This document shows positions 35,703-41,727 of a stretch of DNA of 41,727 nucleotides, piece by piece. Location: positions 1 to 41,727 of the forward strand of contig CAISIU010000030.1 in the NCBI GenBank assembly GCA_903885505.1, read 5' to 3'. Numbering within the stretch: the first letter of the stretch is position 1; every line of letters starts with the position of its first letter. The translations under genes were made by a program, and so were the position numbers. This stretch comes from an uncultured Actinomycetes bacterium. GTDB taxonomy: Bacteria; Actinomycetota; Acidimicrobiia; Acidimicrobiales; RAAP-2. The notes beneath the pieces are model-generated. The model was given only the letters and a program-made list of their open reading frames with translations, did no database searches and was not told where the DNA came from.

Positions 35703-36938
35703 GTGGATATCTCTTCCAGCCTCTTGACTCCCCGTCGCGCCACTCGCCAAATCAAGGTGGGTTCTGTTCCGGTGGGAGGCAACGCCCCCATTTCCGTCCA
35801 GTCCATGACCACGACGAAGACCGCCGATGCCGAAGGCACCTTGCAGCAGATCTACGCCCTGGCTGCCGCCGGTGCGGACATTGTGCGCTGCACCTGCAAT
35901 GACCAAGCGGCCGCCGAAGGCCTCGCCGTCATGGTGCCGCGTTCGCCCATTCCTATCGTCGCGGATATTCACTTTCACGTCGAAATGGCGCTCGCGGCGT
36001 TAGAAGCGGGAGTGCACGGCCTTCGTCTCAACCCCGGCAACCTGCGCAAGCCCGAAGAAATCAAACTGGTGGCGCGTGAAGCCAAGGACCGCGGCGTGCC
36101 GATTCGCATTGGCGTGAACGCCGGTTCGCTGCACCCCGACATCTACGAGAAGTTTGGGGGCGCGACCCCAGAGGCTCTCGTCGAGTCCGCGCGTGTGGAG
36201 CTCGCCTACTTCCAAGAGGTGGACTTTGACGACGTGAAGATTTCGGTGAAGGCCAGCTCGGTCGCCACCATGATCGCCGCATATCGCTTGGCGTCGGAAA
36301 CGTTCGACTACCCGCTACACCTCGGGGTGACCGAAGCCGGCCCCTTACCGGGCGGCCTGCTGAAGGGCACCGCGGGCATTGCCACCTTGTTGGCCGAAGG
36401 CATCGGCGACACCCTGCGGTACTCGCTCACCGCGGACCCCGTCGAAGAAGCGCGCGCCGGTCGCCAACTGCTCGAAGCCCTCGGGCTTCGTGAGCGCAGC
36501 GGCCTTGACCTCATTGCCTGTCCGAGCTGTGGTCGTGCGGAAATTGACGTCATTGCCGTGGCCCGCGCCGCGCAAGACGCCCTGGCGAACCGCAACTTGC
36601 CCATCCAGGTCGCCGTCATGGGTTGCGTGGTGAACGGACCGGGTGAAGCGCGTCACGCGGACCTCGGCATTGCCGCGGGCAAGAAGCGCGGTCACCTTTT
36701 CATTCGCGGACAGATCGTGCGCGTGGTGCCCGAAGACGAGATGGTCGAGGCGTTGGTCGCCGAAGCCGAAAAGCTGGTGGCCGAGGGCTTTGAGGCTCGT
36801 CTCGCCGCGGCCGATTCTGGCGCGGCGGCCGAAGCGGAAGCCGACCGCCTTGAACTGCTCGACGCCAAGGGTCTGGACGCCAACAATTCGTCGGTAAAGA
36901 TTGCCAACATTCGTCGTCAACAGGCGCCCGACGCCTAG
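35703..36938 (+). CDS. ispG: (E)-4-hydroxy-3-methylbut-2-enyl-diphosphate synthase
   Basis: APISVQSMTTTKTAD, ADIHFHVEMALAALEAG, LIACPSCGRAEID, AVMGCVVNGPGEARHADLGIA. Confidence 0.96.
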   Translation: MDISSSLLTPRRATRQIKVGSVPVGGNAPISVQSMTTTKTADAEGTLQQIYALAAAGADIVRCTCNDQAAAEGLAVMVPRSPIPIVADIHFHVEMALAALEAGVHGLRLNPGNLRKPEEIKLVAREAKDRGVPIRIGVNAGSLHPDIYEKFGGATPEALVESARVELAYFQEVDFDDVKISVKASSVATMIAAYRLASETFDYPLHLGVTEAGPLPGGLLKGTAGIATLLAEGIGDTLRYSLTADPVEEARAGRQLLEALGLRERSGLDLIACPSCGRAEIDVIAVARAAQDALANRNLPIQVAVMGCVVNGPGEARHADLGIAAGKKRGHLFIRGQIVRVVPEDEMVEALVAEAEKLVAEGFEARLAAADSGAAAEAEADRLELLDAKGLDANNSSVKIANIRRQQAPDA

Positions 36939-36955
36939 CCACCCAAAGGAGACCC

Positions 36956-38356
36956 ATGGCCTCGGCCATTACCCCCCAAGCGACTGACTTTCCCCGCTGG
37001 TATCAAGACGTCGTCTCGACGGCGGAGCTGGCCGACAACGGCCCGGTGCGCGGGACCATGGTGATTCGTCCCTACGCGTACGCGATTTGGGAATTCATTC
37101 AGTCGGGCCTCGACCAACGCATTAAGCGGGCGGGCGTGCAAAACGCGTACTTCCCGCTGTTTATCCCCGAGAGCTACTTGGCCAAGGAGGCCGAGCACGT
37201 CGAAGGCTTTAGCCCCGAACTCGCGATCGTGACCCATGCGGGGGGCAGCGAACTGGCCGAGCCAGTGGTGGTGCGCCCGACCAGTGAGACCGTCATTGGT
37301 GAGTTCATGGCCAAGTGGATTCAGTCGCACCGCGACTTGCCGCTGCTCCTTAACCAGTGGGCCAACGTGGTGCGCTGGGAAATGCGCCCGCGCATGTTCC
37401 TGCGCACGAGTGAGTTCTTGTGGCAAGAGGGGCACACGGCGCACGCCACCGAGGCCGACGCGGCCGCGTTCGCACGGCGCATTCACCTCGAGGTCTACGA
37501 CGAGTTCATCCGCACCCAGATGGCAGTGCCGACGTACATCGGCATTAAGCCGCCGTCGGAGCGCTTTGCCGGCGCGACGAACACCATGACCCTCGAAGGC
37601 ATGATGAAAGACGGCAAGGCACTGCAGATGGCGACCAGTCACGAACTGGGTCAGAACTTCGCTAAGGCCTTCCAGATCCAGTTCCAAACGGACGGCGGCG
37701 GCAGCGATTTCGCCTTCACCACCAGTTGGGGTGCGTCCACGCGCCTTCTCGGCGGGCTCATCATGGCTCACGGTGATGATGCCGGCCTGGTGGTGCCCCC
37801 GCGCATCGCGCCCTACCTGGCCGTGGTGATTCCGGTTCGCGACGACGACGACGTGAACGCCGCGGTTGCCACTATCGGTCGCGAACTGGCGGACGCCGGT
37901 ATTCGCCACCACATCGATTCGGGCCGCGGCAACTTTGGTCGCCGCGTCACCGACTGGGAAATTAAGGGCGTGCCCCTGCGTATCGAGGTGGGTCCGCGTG
38001 ACCTGGCCGAGGGACGCGTCACCATCGCGCGCCGCGACACGGGGGAGAAGATCCCCGTCGCGCTGGCAGAGGTCGTCGCCACTGTTCGTCGCCTCGAGAG
38101 CGAGATCCACGACGCCCTGTACGAAGGTGCCCGCCAGCGCCGTAACGCCAATACCCACGAGGTAGCCAGCGTGGCGGAAGCCATTGAGGCTGCGGACAGC
38201 GGATTTGCCCGTTTGCCCTGGTCCGTGGCGGCCGGCGCCGAAGCCGAGCTCAAAACCCACGCCATCACCGTGCGCTGCCTGCAGCGCGCCGATGGATCGC
38301 TGCCCGAACGCGAAGATGAACCGGGCCTGACCGCCCTGGTCGCCAAGAGTTATTAG
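36956..38356 (+). CDS. proS: Prolyl-tRNA synthetase, short archaeal/eukaryotic-like (ProS type 3) form
   Basis: FPRWYQDVVSTAELADNGPVRGTMVIRPYAYAIWE, VVRPTSETVIGEFMAKWI, RTSEFLWQEGHTAHAT; no large insertion domain. Confidence 0.93.
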   Translation: MASAITPQATDFPRWYQDVVSTAELADNGPVRGTMVIRPYAYAIWEFIQSGLDQRIKRAGVQNAYFPLFIPESYLAKEAEHVEGFSPELAIVTHAGGSELAEPVVVRPTSETVIGEFMAKWIQSHRDLPLLLNQWANVVRWEMRPRMFLRTSEFLWQEGHTAHATEADAAAFARRIHLEVYDEFIRTQMAVPTYIGIKPPSERFAGATNTMTLEGMMKDGKALQMATSHELGQNFAKAFQIQFQTDGGGSDFAFTTSWGASTRLLGGLIMAHGDDAGLVVPPRIAPYLAVVIPVRDDDDVNAAVATIGRELADAGIRHHIDSGRGNFGRRVTDWEIKGVPLRIEVGPRDLAEGRVTIARRDTGEKIPVALAEVVATVRRLESEIHDALYEGARQRRNANTHEVASVAEAIEAADSGFARLPWSVAAGAEAELKTHAITVRCLQRADGSLPEREDEPGLTALVAKSY

Positions 38357-38382
38357 GCCCCACGGGGCGTGAAACGCCCTGC

Positions 38383-38388
38383 TACACT
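38383..38388 (+). promoter_or_regulatory. Candidate -10 box TACACT for the rimP-nusA-infB operon
   Basis: GCTACACTGG as before rplU and rpsB. Confidence 0.45.
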
Positions 38389-38398
38389 GGCTCCCTAC

Positions 38399-38456
38399 AG
38401 TCCGTAAGGACGTCTGGACTCGTGAAGCGCGGGCCGTGGCCCGCGCTTTCCGTTTC
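38399..38456 (+). promoter_or_regulatory. rimP leader with alternative small hairpins and a strong attenuator-like stem-loop
   Basis: GTCC-GTAA-GGAC or AGTCC...GGACT, then AGCGCGGGCC-GT-GGCCCGCGCT (10 bp perfect) followed by TTCCGTTTCT. Confidence 0.5.
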
Positions 38457-38492
38457 TCGACGCCCAAAATGGCATCAAGAGAGGAGGCAGTT

Positions 38493-38975
38493 GTGGACCT
38501 AGAGACACCACTGCGTCCCCTCGTAGCCCAAATGGGACTGGAACTGTACGACGTCGAGTTTTCGGGCGGCACTTTGTTGGTTTCCGTGACCAAAGAAGGT
38601 GGCGTCGACGTGGAAACGCTGGCGAAGGCCAATCGCGCCATCAGCGCCTGGCTCGACGAAAAAGACCCAATCGCGGGTCGATTCACCCTGGACGTGGCCT
38701 CACCGGGCCTCGAGCGCCGTCTGCGCACGTCCGAACACTTCCGACTCGCCATTGGCGAAGAGGTGACCTTGCGTCAGGTGCGTCGCGATGAGCCCACGCG
38801 CCGTCTGCAGGGAGTAGTGACCGCCGTCTCCGGCGACGAGATCACGCTGACGGATCAACAGGTGGGTGAAGTCGTGGTGCACCTTGACCAGGTGGAACGC
38901 GCACGCACCGTCTTTGAATGGGGCGCGACGGCCAAGCCGTCGCCGTCTCGAGCACGAACGGCAACGAAGGAGTAA
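38493..38975 (+). CDS. rimP: Ribosome maturation factor RimP
   Basis: LGLELYDVEFSGG-like LMGLELYDVEF, FTLDVASPGLERRLRTSEHFRLAIGEEV; GAGGAGG before GTG 38493. Confidence 0.93.
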   Translation: MDLETPLRPLVAQMGLELYDVEFSGGTLLVSVTKEGGVDVETLAKANRAISAWLDEKDPIAGRFTLDVASPGLERRLRTSEHFRLAIGEEVTLRQVRRDEPTRRLQGVVTAVSGDEITLTDQQVGEVVVHLDQVERARTVFEWGATAKPSPSRARTATKE

Positions 38976-38980
38976 GGGAC

Positions 38981-40096
38981 ATGGCCGGTAAGAACATGGA
39001 GTTCATGGAAGCTCTCCAGCAGCTCGCACGTGACCAGAGCATTGACGAGAGCGAGCTGCTACAAGCACTCGCCGACGCGCTGCTGGCTGCGTACAAGCGT
39101 CGCATGGACTCGGCAGAAGACGCCGAAGTGGAGATCAACACCGAGACCGGTGACATCCGCGTGTGGGGCCTCGAGCTCGACCTCGACGGCAACGTCATCC
39201 GCGAGTGGGACGCGACGCCGGACGACTTCGGTCGTATCGCCGCACAGACCGCCAAGCAGGTCCTGATGCAGCTCGTGCGCGACATTCAGCGCCGCCAGAT
39301 GTACGAGGAGTTCGCGAAGCGCGAAGGCGACATCGTGTCGGGCACGGTCCAGCAGACCGCGGACCGCTACACCTTGCTCGACATCGGCCGCGTGGAGGCC
39401 TTGCTGCCCCAGGCCGAGCAGATTGCCTTTGAGCGCCTCGAGCACGGCTCGCGTATCAAGGTGTACATCGTCGAAGTGCGCAAGACCAACAAGGGTCCGC
39501 AGATTGTGGTGTCACGTACCCACCCGGCCCTGGTCGCCAAGCTCTTCGAGATCGAAGTGCCGGAGATTGCCGAAGGCCGCGTCGAAATCAAGGCCCTGGC
39601 CCGTGAACCGGGACACCGCACCAAGATTGCCGTCGCCTCGAACGACCAGATGGTCGACCCCGTCGGCGCCTGCGTCGGCCAGCGCGGTACTCGCGTGCGC
39701 AACGTCACCAACGAACTGCGCTCTGAGCGCATCGACGTGGTGCCCTTCAGCGAGGACCCGGTGGAGTTCATCCAGGCCGCGCTGCAGCCCGCTCGCGTTC
39801 GCGAAGTTCGCCTCGACGAAGAGACGGGTCGCGCCACGGTCATCGTGCACGACCAGCAGCTCTCGCTCGCCATCGGTAAGGAAGGCCAGAACGCACGTTT
39901 GGCCGCTCGCCTCACCGGTTGGAGCATTGACATTCGTTCCGAGAGCCAAGAGGCCGACGGCGACGTGGAGCTCGAGGACATCGAGACCGACGCCACTGAC
40001 GAGATCGTCGTCGAGACCATTGACGTGGTCGAGATTGAGGTCACCGACGACACCGCGACTGCTGATGAAGCTCAGACCGAGGAGGCGGAAGCATAA
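38981..40096 (+). CDS. nusA: Transcription termination/antitermination factor NusA
   Basis: EFMEALQQLARDQSIDESELLQALADALLAAYKR, VSRTHPALVAKLFEIEVPEIAEGRVEIKALAREPGHRTKIAV, DPVGACVGQRGTRV. Confidence 0.97.
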   Translation: MAGKNMEFMEALQQLARDQSIDESELLQALADALLAAYKRRMDSAEDAEVEINTETGDIRVWGLELDLDGNVIREWDATPDDFGRIAAQTAKQVLMQLVRDIQRRQMYEEFAKREGDIVSGTVQQTADRYTLLDIGRVEALLPQAEQIAFERLEHGSRIKVYIVEVRKTNKGPQIVVSRTHPALVAKLFEIEVPEIAEGRVEIKALAREPGHRTKIAVASNDQMVDPVGACVGQRGTRVRNVTNELRSERIDVVPFSEDPVEFIQAALQPARVREVRLDEETGRATVIVHDQQLSLAIGKEGQNARLAARLTGWSIDIRSESQEADGDVELEDIETDATDEIVVETIDVVEIEVTDDTATADEAQTEEAEA

Positions 40097-40356
40097 GACA
40101 GCCAACTCGCACCTGCGTGGTGTGTCGTCAACGACGACCGGACACGGAATTGGTGCGGGTGGCCCGCAATCTCCTCGGAGAGTGGGTCCTCGGACGCGAC
40201 GATGGTCGCGGTGCGTGGATCTGCCAAGCGGGGGAGTGCGGAGAGCGGGTAATGCCCGCTCAGTTGTCTCGGACATTGCGTTACGACGTGGTGGATGCTG
40301 ACGTTGAAGTGGTGAAGGCTCTGATGAAGAGCGTTTCGCTAAGGACTGAGAAGTAG
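40093..40356 (+). CDS. ylxR: YlxR (DUF448) family RNA-binding protein; conventional start would be GTG 40117
   Basis: [25 protein letters not shown]...GRGAWIC, between nusA and infB. The RTCVVC motif lies upstream of the only in-frame GTG; AUA 40093 is the only near-cognate codon. Confidence 0.8.
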   Translation: MRQPTRTCVVCRQRRPDTELVRVARNLLGEWVLGRDDGRGAWICQAGECGERVMPAQLSRTLRYDVVDADVEVVKALMKSVSLRTEK

Positions 40357-40391
40357 ATTGGCAATGGCGCGCTGCGCAGGTAAGGAAAACC

Positions 40392-41727
40392 TTGGCTACT
40401 AAGAAGATTCGAGTTCACGAGCTCTCCCGAGAGCTGGGCCTGACCAACAAGGAATTGTTGGATCTCGCGACCACTTTGGGAATCGGCGTGAAGGGACCGT
40501 CCTCGTCCATCGAGGACGCCCAAGCAGACCGTGTGCGTCGCAAGGCTGACGCGGAAGGCTTGCGCCGTGAGGTGCAGCCGGAAGAAGACGCCCCGGCCAA
40601 GAAGAAGGCTGCTCCGAAGAAGAATGTCGATGGCGAGGGCGACGAACCCGTCGTCACTGCCGATGAGCCGACTGCCCCGACGCCGGAGCCGACGGCTCCC
40701 GTCGTCGTTGCCGACACCCCCGTGAGTGACGCTCCGTCGGACTCGTCCGACGAGGGCGGTACCTCCGACACTCCTCGCACCGTGCGAACCCGCTCGGCCG
40801 CGCCCAAGCCCGCTCCCACGCCGCGACCCGCCGCGACTGAAGGTGCCGAACCGACGCCGGTTCGTCCCACCAGCACGCGTCCGCCGGTCTCGCAAACGGG
40901 CCGTCCCATTCCGCCGCCGCCGGGACCCGCCAAGGGCCGTCCGCCGGTGTCGCAGTCGGGTCGTCCCATTCCGCCACCGCCCGGTGGCATGCGTCGCCCG
41001 GGCTCGCCCCAAGTGGTGGCTCCTCGCACCGGTGGCGCTCCGCGCCCCGGCGGTCCTGGTGGACCGCGTCCGGGTGGTGCTGGCGGTCCTCGTCCGGGTG
41101 CCGGTGGTCCTCGCGCCACCGGATTCGGTGCGCCGCGTACTCCCGCTCCTCCCGCCGGTGGCGGTCGCCCCGGTGGTGGCCGTCCTGGTGCCGCCGGTGG
41201 TCCGCGTGGATCGCAGCGCAAGGTCAAGTCGCGTCGTCGTCCGAACCTGGAAGAGCTCGAGCCCACTCAGCTCACCAGCTGGGTGCCGTCGTCGGCACCC
41301 GTGCCGGGTGGCGAAATCATCATTGAGCGTGGCTCCACGGCCAAGGACGTGGGTCCGAAGCTGAACCGCTCGGCCGCGGACATCATTCGCTTCCTGTTCT
41401 TGCAGGGTGAAATGGTCACGGCCGTCCAGGCGCTGTCCGAAGACATGATCGAGCTCTACGCCGCCGAAATCGGTGCCGTGGTTCGTCTCGTGGACCCGGG
41501 TGAAGAGCAAGAAGCCGAACTCATTGCCAAGTTCTTCGAAGACGAAGACGACGAGGACGACGAGGGTGGCGAACACCGTCCGCCGGTCGTCACCGTCATG
41601 GGTCACGTTGACCACGGCAAGACCATGCTCCTCGACCGCATTCGCTCGACCAACGTCGTGGCGGGTGAGGCTGGTGGTATTACTCAGCACATCGGTGCGT
41701 ATCGCGTGAACTGGAACGGCAAGCCCA
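40392..41727 (+). CDS. infB: Translation initiation factor IF-2 (3' truncated by window)
   Basis: TTG start after [36 protein letters not shown], Pro/Gly-rich linker, [38 protein letters not shown]. Frame is open to the window end; not listed in the ORF track. Confidence 0.95.
   Translation, partial: MATKKIRVHELSRELGLTNKELLDLATTLGIGVKGPSSSIEDAQADRVRRKADAEGLRREVQPEEDAPAKKKAAPKKNVDGEGDEPVVTADEPTAPTPEPTAPVVVADTPVSDAPSDSSDEGGTSDTPRTVRTRSAAPKPAPTPRPAATEGAEPTPVRPTSTRPPVSQTGRPIPPPPGPAKGRPPVSQSGRPIPPPPGGMRRPGSPQVVAPRTGGAPRPGGPGGPRPGGAGGPRPGAGGPRATGFGAPRTPAPPAGGGRPGGGRPGAAGGPRGSQRKVKSRRRPNLEELEPTQLTSWVPSSAPVPGGEIIIERGSTAKDVGPKLNRSAADIIRFLFLQGEMVTAVQALSEDMIELYAAEIGAVVRLVDPGEEQEAELIAKFFEDEDDEDDEGGEHRPPVVTVMGHVDHGKTMLLDRIRSTNVVAGEAGGITQHIGAYRVNWNGKP

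Noticed and set aside
36935-38752. 605-aa minus-strand ORF opposite proS
   Set aside because: Entirely antisense to a well-supported ProRS; no recognisable domain.
40281-41690. 469-aa minus-strand ORF opposite infB
   Set aside because: Thr/Arg/Gly repetitive product is the reverse frame of the Pro/Gly-rich IF-2 linker.

Overview
The window is a gene-dense, GC-rich bacterial chromosome segment that is mostly conserved housekeeping genes. The gene content and order look actinobacterial; Acidimicrobiia-like is only a weak inference. Left to right: tRNA-Arg(TCT), EthD-like ORF, tRNA-Pro(TGG, minus), mycothiol-dependent-enzyme-like protein, tig-clpP-clpX-folC-ndk, mreBCD-mrdA, a radical SAM/DUF2344 pair, rne/rng, rplU-rpmA, HU (minus), a class III aminotransferase, obgE-proB, a MoxR/VWA/histidine-phosphatase trio, a class II DAHP synthase (minus), nadD-small TM ORF-rsfS, a two-component system (minus), a XerC/D recombinase, rpsB-tsf-pyrH-frr-cdsA-dxr-rseP-ispG-proS, and rimP-nusA-ylxR-infB (infB is cut by the window edge). 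I see no CRISPR array, prophage, transposon or defence island. The most interesting signals are regulatory or in start-site architecture: (1) a recurrent TAnnnT box 6-9 nt upstream of many start codons, suggesting widespread leaderless transcripts; (2) a candidate AUA start codon for ylxR; (3) a hairpin-rich, attenuator-like leader before rimP-nusA-infB; (4) a translationally coupled MoxR-VWA-phosphatase module between obgE-proB and nadD; (5) the uncharacterised radical SAM + DUF2344 pair fused by overlaps to mrdA and rne/rng. All calls were made by eye from motifs and translations; no database search was run.
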